DNA of 64,000 nt, taken from CAZWKQ01 sp964634005. GTDB lineage: Bacteria > Bacteroidota > Bacteroidia > Bacteroidales > JACABE01. The stretch is taken from contig CAZWKQ010000006.1 of assembly GCA_964634005.1 (NCBI GenBank), positions 81,432 to 145,431 on the forward strand. Direction: 5' to 3'. Positions 26,378-35,663 of the stretch are shown here, in pieces. The translations under genes were made by a program, and so were the position numbers. The notes below the pieces were generated by a model. It did not search any database. It was given only the letters and a program-made list of their open reading frames with translations, and was not told the DNA's origin. The first letter of the stretch is position 1. Each line of letters opens with the position of its first letter.

Positions 26378-28651
26378 TTATCCGATATTCCACCTGAGAC
26401 CACCATAGAACATTCTCCCCATTATAGGACCCCATATCATTGAAGCATCAAAATGTTTACTAAATGGTTTGTCATAAGCCATTATCGGGTTATGTTGCAT
26501 ATAATCTCCAATATTTTCGCAACCAATGTAAATATCAATATTATTGAATTTCCTTGTTATTTGACCTAACATAAAAAGATATGCCGGTGAATAAACATAA
26601 TAATCGGGATTATCGGGTTGTGAGACAATATTTGGTAATCGGCTTTTACCATTAACTTGAGTGGTAAAATCGAACATCCATTTTTCCGACCTTGATGAGT
26701 ATGATAATGTAAATAATCCTTTGAACTTACTAATATAAGGTTTCTCAAGCTTCCCGACTAAATAATCAGTTTCAACATCGTTTAGTCTTCCGGCAACAGT
26801 AATATTTAGCCTTTTTATAGGTTCAAAAATTATTTCAGCCTGTAAACTGTTTGAATATGACTTTCCGCCGCTATTATTAAACCCTAAGTTGTAAACATCG
26901 ATATGATGCGTCATATGATCGATGTCAATCACAACCTGATTTATAAAGTAAGTTCTGTAGTAATCGATATTAAATGAGAGTTTTCTTTTATTTTCAAATT
27001 CCCAACATTTCGAAAAGCTGACTCCATAATTCCATGCTTCTTCTAAGCCGGGTTTATCAATTAACATTAATGTTCTTGAACTTGCCAAAAGTCCTATATT
27101 TTCGGCAATTACATTAGTTGAACGATAGCCTTTACCGGCAGAAGCCCTGAAAGTAGTACTATTATTCATATTCCATTTTAAATGAAAACGCGGAGTATAG
27201 AAAGTTTTATAATAAGAATTAAAATCTGCTCTTATCCCTAAAATAATAGTAAGTTTATCTGCTAAATCTGCTGTATATTGAGCAAATACCCCGGGAACCG
27301 ATTCATTACGATTTAAATAATAAGAAGTATCATAAGTTTTATCACCATTAAGTTTGTTGTATTTCTCCTCAAAATTATCGTACTGATAACTAAATCCAAC
27401 GCTATATGAATGATGATGAACAATTTCAGACTGAAAAATAGTGTTTAAGTAAATACCTTTTTGAATACCTGAGTAATTTGTAAGTCCAAAAAATGCATCC
27501 TGATTATGATACAAGGCCGAAGCCTGAATTCCGATACTGGTTTCTTCCATGCCTTTTATCTCAAATCCGTTTTTTGTAAATACCTGAAAACGTTGGTTTT
27601 TGACACCTATACCATATTTTAAAGTATCGTTTAAATTAATCTCTTTATTAAAATCTGTTTGCCCGCCATTTCTGTTTTCATTAATAAAATTAACCCCAAA
27701 AAGAGAATGATATCCTTCGCCCTCATATGCCCATCGATTGAACAAATTTATCTGGTCAACTTCAGGCTGGTCCATAAATCCATCATTATTTTTATCCCAT
27801 TTCTTTCTTAAAATACTTCCATGACCCATCAATAAAGTACTGAGTTTATCATTTACTTTTTGGTTTGCAAGAAAATTAAGCTCATTTTTCAATTCAGAAT
27901 TTACGTAATAATTCAAAAATATTGGATATAACATTTTAGTTTTTTTGTATTCAACATTAATTTGACCGGTAATAGATTCATAGCCATTAATTACCGAAGA
28001 TGTTCCCTTAGATATTTGTATAGATTCCATCCAGCTGCCAGGAACAAAATTTAAGCCATAAGAAGCGCCTATCCCTCGCATAAAAGGCATATTTTCGAGC
28101 ATAAGCTGACTATAAATACCGGCTAATCCCAACAATTGAATTTGTTTTGCACCTGAAACGGCATCTGTGTAACCTACATCAACTGTTGCCGAATTCTCAA
28201 AACTTTCAGACAAATTACAACAAGCTAACTTATGAAGCCCTGCCTGTGTAATAATTTCAGTCTTTATGGGATTTAATTGTGAAACGTAAATTCCATCCTG
28301 CCGTTCTTGAATAAGTACTTCTGAAAGTAATGCGGGAGTTGTTAAAACTATTTTTATCTCCGACTTATTTTTATCTAATTCAATTGTATCATTCTTATAA
28401 CCAACGTAGCTAATAACCAGTTTTGCCGGAAATGATACATTTTTTTCAAGAATAAATCTACCATTTTCATCTGTTGATGTACCTTTAAGATTTTCTAACC
28501 AATAAACATTTGCAAATGGTAATGGATTTTTTTTATTGTCATTATTAAACTCAAATACTGTACCTTTTAAAATTTCTTGTGAATTAGCATTTTTAAATTG
28601 ATGAAATACTAATACTAATACAAATATTATAATTTTAAATATTGTTTTCAT
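26378..28651 (-). CDS. TonB-dependent receptor with carboxypeptidase-like N-domain
   Basis: 757 residues from ATG 28651, which starts a signal peptide (MKTIFKIIIFVLVLVF, cleaved near NSQ). A carboxypeptidase-regulatory-like domain (GTVFEF to IVLTTP, about 25-110) is followed by a plug domain. The plug includes ACCNLSESFENSATVDVGYTD with an unusual Cys pair, IQLLGLAGIYSQLMLENMP, and SVINGYESITGQINVEY. An outer-membrane beta-barrel follows. The usual Ton box is not obvious. The Cys-rich exported protein encoded just upstream suggests a metal or metal-complex substrate; this is inference. A start at 28708 would add 19 residues before the signal peptide. Confidence 0.9.
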   Translation of the reverse strand: MKTIFKIIIFVLVLVFHQFKNANSQEILKGTVFEFNNDNKKNPLPFANVYWLENLKGTSTDENGRFILEKNVSFPAKLVISYVGYKNDTIELDKNKSEIKIVLTTPALLSEVLIQERQDGIYVSQLNPIKTEIITQAGLHKLACCNLSESFENSATVDVGYTDAVSGAKQIQLLGLAGIYSQLMLENMPFMRGIGASYGLNFVPGSWMESIQISKGTSSVINGYESITGQINVEYKKTKMLYPIFLNYYVNSELKNELNFLANQKVNDKLSTLLMGHGSILRKKWDKNNDGFMDQPEVDQINLFNRWAYEGEGYHSLFGVNFINENRNGGQTDFNKEINLNDTLKYGIGVKNQRFQVFTKNGFEIKGMEETSIGIQASALYHNQDAFFGLTNYSGIQKGIYLNTIFQSEIVHHHSYSVGFSYQYDNFEEKYNKLNGDKTYDTSYYLNRNESVPGVFAQYTADLADKLTIILGIRADFNSYYKTFYTPRFHLKWNMNNSTTFRASAGKGYRSTNVIAENIGLLASSRTLMLIDKPGLEEAWNYGVSFSKCWEFENKRKLSFNIDYYRTYFINQVVIDIDHMTHHIDVYNLGFNNSGGKSYSNSLQAEIIFEPIKRLNITVAGRLNDVETDYLVGKLEKPYISKFKGLFTLSYSSRSEKWMFDFTTQVNGKSRLPNIVSQPDNPDYYVYSPAYLFMLGQITRKFNNIDIYIGCENIGDYMQHNPIMAYDKPFSKHFDASMIWGPIMGRMFYGGLRWNIG

Positions 28652-28732
28652 TTGATTCTTAATTTTATTAATAAAAAAATATAACCGTGTAAAGCAATCT
28701 TTACACAACTTTCTAATTATTAATAAATTGAA

Positions 28733-29170
28733 TCAAATTAAAAAAACAGAAATCAGCTTTATAATATCTTGACCATTAAAAATCTTAGGAGGTCCATGGT
28801 TATTAACCAAAAATCCCGAATTTTCAGAAAAAAAATCAGAAAATTTGAATACCATTAATTCGGTTAGTATAAAACTGTCGAAAGAAAATATTTCCCTTGA
28901 TATATTGTATTTATCAACAATTTTTATAAACCCTTTTTTATTACTGCAACAGTGCTTTAGATTTTTATTGCTCAAACAACTGTGATTTTCAGTGCCGGAA
29001 CAACAATTGTCTTTTTTCAATTCATGCGAACACTTATAATCACTAACAAATAAATGCAGTTCCGATGTATGATTTTCGGAACAATGGTGAATTATAAAGC
29101 TTATTCCTGTTGATGAAGCAAGAAAAAGAATTACTAATAAAAAAGTAAAAAATATTGATATTTTTTTCAT
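28733..29170 (-). CDS. Cys/His-rich exported protein (HYC_CC_PP-like)
   Basis: 145 residues from ATG 29170 (a GTG one codon earlier is possible). The signal peptide MKKISIFFTFLLVILFLASSTG is followed by IIHHCSENH, CSHELKKDNCC, HSCLSNKNLKHCC, a dense set of Cys and His residues near residues 27-80. This resembles the HYC_CC_PP family of Bacteroidetes, often next to TonB-dependent receptors. It is probably a periplasmic metal-binding protein co-transcribed with the receptor 81 bases downstream. A minus-strand TATATTTG lies at 29176-29183, too close to the ATG for a normal leader. Confidence 0.75.
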   Translation of the reverse strand: MKKISIFFTFLLVILFLASSTGISFIIHHCSENHTSELHLFVSDYKCSHELKKDNCCSGTENHSCLSNKNLKHCCSNKKGFIKIVDKYNISREIFSFDSFILTELMVFKFSDFFSENSGFLVNNHGPPKIFNGQDIIKLISVFLI

Positions 29171-29252
29171 CACTGCAAATATATTTATTAAAAGAGGTTG
29201 ATATTATTAAAATAATGTTAAACTTTGGCAGAAAAGACTTAAAACTAAACAA

Positions 29253-29282
29253 TTGTCAATTTAGCTAATAATATTAACTTTG
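29253..29282 (+). promoter_or_regulatory. Bacteroidetes-type promoter of the helicase/wtp operon
   Basis: TAACTTTG at 29275-29282 matches TAnnTTTG exactly and is preceded by TTG at 29253-29255, a 19-base spacer. It lies 17 bases before the helicase ATG at 29300. Confidence 0.65.
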
Positions 29283-29299
29283 CATTAAATAGATTTAAA

Positions 29300-30526
29300 A
29301 TGCGTTTTGAGCAATATTCAATTTCGGATCAAATAAAAAAAAATCTCCAAGAACTTGGTTTCAAGAAACCAACAGATATTCAATATAAAGCAATATCCCC
29401 GATTTTAAAAGGAGAAGATGTTTTGGCAATAGCACAAACAGGTACCGGAAAAACAGCGGCATTTACAATTCCTGTTTTACACAAACTATTAAAAGACAAG
29501 CAGAAAGAAAAATATATAAGATGTATAGTAATGGTTCCAACCCGTGAACTTGCATTGCAAATTTCGGAAGTTTTCCATCAAATCGGTAAAAATACCAGTA
29601 TAAAAACTTTTTGCGTTTACGGCGGAATTGAGCAAGATGAACAAATTAATCAGTTAAAAAGCGGAATTGATGTTTTAGTCGCTACACCCGGAAGAACTTT
29701 CGACCTTATAAATCAAGGATACATTAAACTCGATAGACTTGAAATATTAATAATTGACGAAGCCGACCAAATGCTCGATAAAGGATTTATTAAGGATATA
29801 AAAGATTTATTAAAATTTATTCCCAAAAAGCGACAAACTCTTTTTTTCTCGGCAACGATAGATTCCGATATTAAGAAATTAGCATATTCGCTGGTAAACA
29901 ATCCCATCAGAATACAAATATCGCCCGAAAATCCGGTTTCAAAAAATGTAGATCATTCTGTTGTTTTTGTTGATAAAGACGATAAACGTTTTTTCCTTGA
30001 ACGAGTAATTACCGATAATCCTGAAAAAAAGATACTGGTATTTGTAAGGACAAAAATACGAGCAGAAAGAGTTTGCAATGCAATGGCACGAATAGGAATT
30101 GAAGCTAAAACACTACACGGAGATAAAAATCAAAAAGAACGACAATATGTTTTAAAACAATTCAAAAACGGCGAAATTAAAGTTCTTATTGCCACCGATG
30201 TGAGTTCAAGAGGTATTGATATCCCTGAAGTAGAGTATGTTGTAAATTACGACTTACCTGAATTTCCTGAAAATTATGTACACAGAGTAGGACGAACAGG
30301 CAGAGGAAACAAAAAAGGTATAGCATTCTCTTTTTGCAGCATGGAAGAGAAAAACCTTTTAATTAATATTGAAAACTACATAGGCAAGAAAATAAGCGTT
30401 ATTAAGCTGGATAAAGAAATCTACTCTGAAATTATCGACTTTTCTGAACAAGCTGAGTCTGACTGGAAAACATTAATTAAAAATTATGAACAGGAAATAA
30501 TGAAAAAAAAGAAGAATAAAAAATGA
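29300..30526 (+). CDS. DEAD-box ATP-dependent RNA helicase (RhlE-like)
   Basis: 408 residues. All core motifs are present: the Q motif (GFKKPTDIQ), Walker A AQTGTGKT at 45-52, PTRELALQ, TPGR, DEAD (IDEADQML), SAT, the ARGVD-like SSRGIDIP and HRVGRTGR. The short C-terminus (about 40 residues, Lys-rich tail) is closest to the RhlE group. It probably acts in ribosome assembly or RNA turnover. Its TGA overlaps the start of the following binding-protein gene by 4 bases, an unexpected coupling to a metal-oxyanion transporter. Confidence 0.93.
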   Translation: MRFEQYSISDQIKKNLQELGFKKPTDIQYKAISPILKGEDVLAIAQTGTGKTAAFTIPVLHKLLKDKQKEKYIRCIVMVPTRELALQISEVFHQIGKNTSIKTFCVYGGIEQDEQINQLKSGIDVLVATPGRTFDLINQGYIKLDRLEILIIDEADQMLDKGFIKDIKDLLKFIPKKRQTLFFSATIDSDIKKLAYSLVNNPIRIQISPENPVSKNVDHSVVFVDKDDKRFFLERVITDNPEKKILVFVRTKIRAERVCNAMARIGIEAKTLHGDKNQKERQYVLKQFKNGEIKVLIATDVSSRGIDIPEVEYVVNYDLPEFPENYVHRVGRTGRGNKKGIAFSFCSMEEKNLLINIENYIGKKISVIKLDKEIYSEIIDFSEQAESDWKTLIKNYEQEIMKKKKNKK

Positions 30527-31482
30527 GAACCCTACTATTACTTATTATAACTATATTATTATCAGCTTGTAATATAAAAAATAATAACGATAATCATGAA
30601 AAACCTATTGAAAAACTTTCAATTTTTCATGCAGGAAGTTTATCAAAGCCGTTGAAAGAAATTTCAGATTCTTTTCAAAAATTATATCCAAATATAAAAA
30701 TACTTCGAGAATCTGCCGGTAGTTTGGAATGTATCAGAAAAATTACTGATTTGAATAAAGATTGCGATGTTCTGATTTTGTCAGACTTCTATCTGATAGA
30801 AAAACTTATGTATCCTAATTACGCCAAATGGAGTTTACCTTTTGCCACCAATGAAATTGTTATTGCTTTTTTACCTGATAATAAAAAAACAACAGATATA
30901 AACAGCAACAATTGGATGGATATAATGTTATCGGAAAAAGTTCGTTTTGCACGTTCCGACCCAAATGCTGATCCGTGCGGGTATAGAACATTATTATTAT
31001 GGAAACTCGCCGAAAAATACTACAAAAAGCCTCAATTATTCAATAAACTGAGTCAAAAAAACTTGAATTTTATTCGTCCTAAAGAAGTAGATTTACTTGC
31101 TTTATTGGAAAGTAGAAGCGTTGATTACATTTTTATATATCGCTCTGTTGCAATTCAACATAATTTAAAATTCATCTCTCTGCCTGATAATATAAACTTA
31201 GGGAATCCGCAATACGAAAATGAATATAACAATGTTAATGTTGAAGTAAAAGGGAAAAAACCTGATGAAAACGTTACTATAAATGGTCAAAGCATACTTT
31301 ACGGACTAACAATTCCAATAAAGGCGAAAAATAATGAAACTGCCGAAAAATTTGTTAATTTCATCTTGTTTGAAAGTAAAGAAATTTTAAAAAGAAACGG
31401 ACAATCACCCGTTGAAAATATTGAAAAATATGTTAATAATGAAAACTCGAAAATATTAATGAATCATTCAGGAGCAAAATGA
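30523..31482 (+). CDS. wtpA: Tungstate/molybdate ABC transporter substrate-binding lipoprotein
   Basis: 319 residues. A lipoprotein signal peptide ends at LLSAC (lipobox). The WtpA-like binding fold shows IFHAGSLSKPLKEISDSF, ESAGSLECIRKI, DVLILSDFYLIEKLM, FARSDPNADPCGYRT and VDYIFIYRSVAIQHNLKFISLP. These match the WtpA/TupA group that binds tungstate and molybdate. It is inner- or outer-membrane anchored on the periplasmic side. It overlaps the helicase by 4 bases and the permease gene by 4 bases. Confidence 0.9.
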   Translation: MRTLLLLIITILLSACNIKNNNDNHEKPIEKLSIFHAGSLSKPLKEISDSFQKLYPNIKILRESAGSLECIRKITDLNKDCDVLILSDFYLIEKLMYPNYAKWSLPFATNEIVIAFLPDNKKTTDINSNNWMDIMLSEKVRFARSDPNADPCGYRTLLLWKLAEKYYKKPQLFNKLSQKNLNFIRPKEVDLLALLESRSVDYIFIYRSVAIQHNLKFISLPDNINLGNPQYENEYNNVNVEVKGKKPDENVTINGQSILYGLTIPIKAKNNETAEKFVNFILFESKEILKRNGQSPVENIEKYVNNENSKILMNHSGAK

Positions 31483-32264
31483 GAATTCAATTTAAATATA
31501 TTATTCAAATTGCATCGGTATTGATGTTGCTGTTTATTGTTGCCCCAATGCTTGGATTAATTTTTACGGTTAAGTTTCCTGCAATGTATGAAACCATAAA
31601 GGACAAAGAAGTTATCAATAGCATTCGATTAACAATATTAATATCTTTAATAGCTACCCTATTAAGTTCAATAGGGGCAATACCTCTCGCTTATTTATTA
31701 GCGAGAAAAAATTTTATATTCAAAAAATTTGTTTTAGGAATTATCGATTTACCGATAGTAATACCACATTCAGCCGCAGGAATTGCAATACTCGGAGTAT
31801 TATCAAGAGATAGTTTACTTGGAGAATTTGCCTCAAAATTAGGTATTGATTTTATCGGAAATCCTATCGGAATTGGAATTGCTATGGCTTTTGTAAGTGT
31901 ACCTTTTTTAATCAATTCTGCAAAAGACGGTTTTATTTCTGTACCATTAGAATACGAAAAAATGGCTCAAAATCTTGGAGCATCCCCTTTAAAAGTATTC
32001 TTCAGCGTTTCATTACCTCTTGCAAAGCGAAACATATTTTCAGGTCTTATTATGATGTTTTCGCGTGGTTTAAGCGAATTTGGAGCCGTAGTAATAATAG
32101 CTTATTACCCAATGGTTACACCAGTATTGATATTCGACAGATTTAACAACTTCGGTTTGCAATATGCCAAACCCGCAGCACTTTTATTTATCGTTGTTAC
32201 TTTATTACTTTTCATTTTTTTAAGATACTTATCAAATAAGGGGTTAAATGCTGAAAATAAATAA
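31479..32264 (+). CDS. wtpB: Tungstate/molybdate ABC transporter permease
   Basis: 261 residues, about six membrane spans. The EAA-type motif for the ATPase contact is EKMAQNLGASPLKVFFSVSLPLAKRNIFSGL, followed by RGLSEFGAVVII, a conserved end of ModB/WtpB permeases. The start overlaps the substrate-binding gene by 4 bases and its end overlaps the ATPase gene by 17 bases, so the transporter subunits are translationally coupled. Confidence 0.92.
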   Translation: MRIQFKYIIQIASVLMLLFIVAPMLGLIFTVKFPAMYETIKDKEVINSIRLTILISLIATLLSSIGAIPLAYLLARKNFIFKKFVLGIIDLPIVIPHSAAGIAILGVLSRDSLLGEFASKLGIDFIGNPIGIGIAMAFVSVPFLINSAKDGFISVPLEYEKMAQNLGASPLKVFFSVSLPLAKRNIFSGLIMMFSRGLSEFGAVVIIAYYPMVTPVLIFDRFNNFGLQYAKPAALLFIVVTLLLFIFLRYLSNKGLNAENK

Positions 32265-33306
32265 CTTAAATATAACCTTTAATAATTTTCAACTTAATAA
32301 TATTTCTTTAAATATTAGCAAAGGCTCTTACTTTGTACTTCTTGGAAACTCCGGAGCAGGTAAATCGTTGTTACTCAAAGCTATTTCAGGATTTGAGAAG
32401 ATATGCAGCGGCGAAATAATTTTAAATAATACAGATATTACTCATCATGAAATTCATAAAAGAAAAATCGGGTACCTGATGCAAGATTATTTAATTTTTC
32501 CGCATCTATCTGTATTCGATAACATTGCATATTCATTGAAAATCAAAAATTCGGATAAAAATAAAATAAAAAACTCTGTTGAAAAATGGGCAGCAGAATT
32601 CGATATTTCAGATTTGCTAGGTAGGTCAATCAAAGGATTATCAGGCGGTGAGAAACAAAGAATAGCATTAGCAAGAACTATGGTTTCGGAACCTGAATTA
32701 ATATTGCTCGATGAACCCTTATCGTCTATAGACGTGCAACTAAAAGATCAAATAAGAGCTTTGCTAAGGAAAATAAACCGAATGGGAGTTACGGTTTTTC
32801 ACGTTACACACGATTTAAATGAAGCTGTTTGCCTTGCTGATAAAATTGGGGTATTAAATGAAGGTTTTTTAATTTTTACAGGAACTACCGAAGAGTTATT
32901 CAACAACCCCAAGCACCCGTTTATTGCCCGTTTTATTGGAATCAAAAATTATTTTAAAGCCACTTTGAATAGAAATATTGATAATGATATATGTAAAGTA
33001 ATACTATCATCGGGAAAAGAAATATCAATTGCCACCGAAAGTCCTAATGGTAAAGGCTTTTTTCTATTACCTTCAGATGAAATAATTCTTTCATTGGAAA
33101 AAGTGGATAGCAGTGCAAGCAATTGCTTTAACGGAAAGATTGTAGATATTATACCATTAATTAGAGGGGTTGATATTGTAGTCGATTGCGGTGAAAAATA
33201 TCATGTAAGTATTACAAATAAATCTAAAGAGAAGCTCAATTTACATATAGGGCAAAATGTATATATTTCGTGGAAGGCTCTCTCTGGAAAATTTATCTCT
33301 GAATAG
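32248..33306 (+). CDS. wtpC: Tungstate/molybdate ABC transporter ATP-binding protein
   Basis: 352 residues. ABC motifs are Walker A GNSGAGKS near residue 34, Q-loop YLMQDYLIFPHLSV, signature LSGGEKQRIALART, Walker B LILLDEP and the switch His in VTHDLNEA. The C-terminal 120 residues form a TOBE/MOP-like domain (GKIVDIIPLIRGVDIVVDCGEKYHVSI), which in ModC/WtpC can sense oxyanion. It powers the WtpA-B importer. The operon ends here, 12 bases from the converging HlyD-type gene. Confidence 0.92.
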   Translation: MLKINNLNITFNNFQLNNISLNISKGSYFVLLGNSGAGKSLLLKAISGFEKICSGEIILNNTDITHHEIHKRKIGYLMQDYLIFPHLSVFDNIAYSLKIKNSDKNKIKNSVEKWAAEFDISDLLGRSIKGLSGGEKQRIALARTMVSEPELILLDEPLSSIDVQLKDQIRALLRKINRMGVTVFHVTHDLNEAVCLADKIGVLNEGFLIFTGTTEELFNNPKHPFIARFIGIKNYFKATLNRNIDNDICKVILSSGKEISIATESPNGKGFFLLPSDEIILSLEKVDSSASNCFNGKIVDIIPLIRGVDIVVDCGEKYHVSITNKSKEKLNLHIGQNVYISWKALSGKFISE

Positions 33307-33317
33307 GATTCTAAACT

Positions 33318-34631
33318 TTATCTATTCTTTTTTATCAATGATTTTATAGGATTGAAAAGCCTGTTAATAAGTCTTATATCATCGGTAATAATTTCTGCGG
33401 TTCCCTGCATCTCACTACTTACAGGGATTTGAAAATTATAATTTGTCTTAAGCTCCTTATTTAATTCAATTTCAACAGTATAAAAATTTTCATAGGGGAC
33501 TGATGATATATTAGAAATTTTACCTGCTAAACTACCATACTCCATATAAGGATATCCTGCAAGCTGAATATTAACCTTTTGTCCGATTTTAACTTTCCCT
33601 ATTCCATCGGGCTTTAAATTTGCTTTACAAACAATCTCTCCTTTTTTTAAAGGAACTATTGTTAGAACCTTCTCCCCTTCCTTAACAAATTGGCTTACAG
33701 TCCAATATTTTGTAAAAGAAACTATGCCATCGGTTTCTGAAATAAGAATATACTTTTGTTTCCAAGTATTTAATTTATTACTTAACAATTCATAAGCCTG
33801 ATTGTATTCTTGCCATATTTTTTTACTTTGTTCCTGATATTGAAGTTGTAAATCGAGTATTTGTTGTTGAACTTGAGATAACTGGAGTTGAATATTCGAC
33901 ATATTGCTTTTAAGAACTTCAAAAGAATATTTTTTTTGCAAGTAAACGCTTTCTGATTTTTCGTAATCATTTGTAGAAATTACTTTAGAGGAAAAAAGCG
34001 TTGAATCTCTTTGAAATTGCTTATAAGCTATAATTAAATCATTTTCAAGTATCTTTTGCTGAGATAAGTTTCTGTTTATGTTGGTTTTAATAATTTCGTA
34101 CTGGGATTGAAGTGATTTAATTTTCTTATAGTAATAATTCAATGCATTGAAGTTTTTTATTTCATTTAATGATTTAATAAAATCAGAATAAGCATCCTGA
34201 ATCTCCCCGAGTTTATAATATCCCGCAAAGGTAATTGTATCGATAATATTGTTTATTTCAATTTGTTCTTTAGAAGGAGAAATTGATAACAATCTTTCGC
34301 TAAGGTTAATAACTTCGTTATGGTCGGCATTGCTTTCAAACAAAACAATAGGAGTAGAAGCAGAAACAGTATCATTATTCTTTTTTAACATAGCGATAAT
34401 TTTTCCGGAAGTTTTAGCAATAATGTTTTGAGGAATGTTTTCGGAAGTAATGATAACCGGAGCAGTAATAATGTCGGGATACTTAAAAAACCAACTACCT
34501 GCAACAATAACTAAAATTACGGTAAAAATTACCGAAATACCGTATCTGATAATTTTATTCGGTGCTTTTTCTAAAATATCTTCAATTTCTTCGCTTCTTA
34601 TTTCAGGGGAAACGTTATTTTCGTTTTCCAT
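33318..34631 (-). CDS. HlyD-type membrane fusion protein (no cognate ABC gene nearby)
   Basis: 437 residues. One N-terminal membrane span (about 29-49) is followed by a biotinyl-lipoyl-like half (IIAKTSGKIIAMLKKNNDTVSAS), a long alpha-helical coiled-coil hairpin (about 130-290, Gln/Leu-rich) and the second lipoyl/beta-barrel half (TDGIVSFTKYWTVSQFVKEGEKVLTIVPL). This is the layout of adaptors that pair with C39-peptidase ABC exporters for bacteriocin-type peptides in Bacteroidetes. No such ABC gene is in the window. It shares a minus-strand run with the MOSC-MoaB gene 11 bases upstream. Confidence 0.87.
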   Translation of the reverse strand: MENENNVSPEIRSEEIEDILEKAPNKIIRYGISVIFTVILVIVAGSWFFKYPDIITAPVIITSENIPQNIIAKTSGKIIAMLKKNNDTVSASTPIVLFESNADHNEVINLSERLLSISPSKEQIEINNIIDTITFAGYYKLGEIQDAYSDFIKSLNEIKNFNALNYYYKKIKSLQSQYEIIKTNINRNLSQQKILENDLIIAYKQFQRDSTLFSSKVISTNDYEKSESVYLQKKYSFEVLKSNMSNIQLQLSQVQQQILDLQLQYQEQSKKIWQEYNQAYELLSNKLNTWKQKYILISETDGIVSFTKYWTVSQFVKEGEKVLTIVPLKKGEIVCKANLKPDGIGKVKIGQKVNIQLAGYPYMEYGSLAGKISNISSVPYENFYTVEIELNKELKTNYNFQIPVSSEMQGTAEIITDDIRLINRLFNPIKSLIKKNR

Positions 34632-34642
34632 AAATTCAATAT

Positions 34643-35575
34643 TTAATGAGCATCGATACTATGTTGCATTAATATTAAATGTTCAAGGGTTTTTAATATT
34701 TCTTCCATATATTCGTTAACTGCCCTTAAACTACCCGGAAGAGTATAAACCAAAGTTTTATCGATAATTCCGGCAATACTTCTGCTTAACAAAGCTGCAG
34801 GCTTATTTTGCCCGTATTTCCATCTAATCATCTCCATAATTCCCGGAATCTCTTTGTCTAAAAGTGGTTTTACAACATCCGGAGTAATATCCCTTGGTCC
34901 TATACCGGTACCGCCTGTGGTTACGATTATATCTGCCCCTTCACTAACCGCATTTTGTATTTCACTCTCTAACAGCATAACTTCATCGGGAATTACTTTA
35001 TAATTAAATGTTACAATTTGTTCTTTTTTAGTAAAATAATCATCGAAAATTTCCTTAATTCTTTTACCGCTTCTATCTTCGTATTCGCCTGAACTTGCTC
35101 TATCGCTCAATGTAAGAATTAGAACCTTGTATATTTTAGGATAATAAAACAATTCATCCCCTACTTTCAAACTACCTTCTTTCACAACACGGGCAAAAAT
35201 CCCTTCTTTTGGCATCACACAATTACCAACTTCTCTAAATATCGAACAAGAATCCCCATGACATTCTTTGCCTATTTGTGTAATTTCCAAAACTATATTA
35301 TCATTTTTAAGAATATCAAGAGGATGTGTTTTATATAATTCAATTCCTTCAGTTGTAATATTTTCGGCAAACTCTCCAAATTCAATTTTCCTTTTTGCTT
35401 TATGTTCAAATTTTTGTATGCTTTCGCTCCCTAAAAGGCTTATTTGACGATGCCAACTCCCTGAATGTGCATCCTGTAAAACCCCTTTTTTTGATAAAAA
35501 AACTTCACTTACAGGTTTTTTAACAGTACCTTTCTTTTCTGATATGTTTACGGATAATACCTTGACTTTATTCAT
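34643..35575 (-). CDS. MOSC domain - MoaB/MogA fusion protein (molybdenum cofactor)
   Basis: 310 residues. The N-terminal half (about 1-145) is a MOSC domain (GVLQDAHSGSWHRQISLL, GEFAENITTEGI, GKECHGDSCSIF with the sulfur-carrying Cys candidate). The C-terminal half (about 150-305) is MoaB/MogA-type, with VLILTLSDRASSGEYEDRSG and TTGGTGIGPRDITPD, the molybdopterin-binding loops. Such a fusion would join a sulfurtransferase-like module and a molybdopterin adenylyltransferase. The tungstate/molybdate importer lies 1.3 kb away on the other strand, fitting a Mo/W-cofactor theme. Confidence 0.9.
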   Translation of the reverse strand: MNKVKVLSVNISEKKGTVKKPVSEVFLSKKGVLQDAHSGSWHRQISLLGSESIQKFEHKAKRKIEFGEFAENITTEGIELYKTHPLDILKNDNIVLEITQIGKECHGDSCSIFREVGNCVMPKEGIFARVVKEGSLKVGDELFYYPKIYKVLILTLSDRASSGEYEDRSGKRIKEIFDDYFTKKEQIVTFNYKVIPDEVMLLESEIQNAVSEGADIIVTTGGTGIGPRDITPDVVKPLLDKEIPGIMEMIRWKYGQNKPAALLSRSIAGIIDKTLVYTLPGSLRAVNEYMEEILKTLEHLILMQHSIDAH

Positions 35576-35595
35576 ACTCCCTAATAGTGTTTTTG

Positions 35596-35603
35596 CAAAT
35601 TTA
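35596..35603 (-). promoter_or_regulatory. Candidate -7 promoter box (MOSC-MoaB gene)
   Basis: CAAATTTA on the plus strand reads TAAATTTG on the minus strand, matching TAnnTTTG, 21 bases before the ATG. No -33 box is evident. Confidence 0.4.
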
Positions 35604-35663
35604 CACTATTTTTATTCATACTAACATTTACATTATTAAAAGAAATTTTTCTGATTTCAATAA

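Noticed and set aside
33301..33332. Weak hairpin GAATAG...CTATTC followed by T-run between wtpC and the HlyD-type gene
   Set aside because: The stem is only 6 bases with a large loop and overlaps the wtpC stop, so it is not a convincing terminator.
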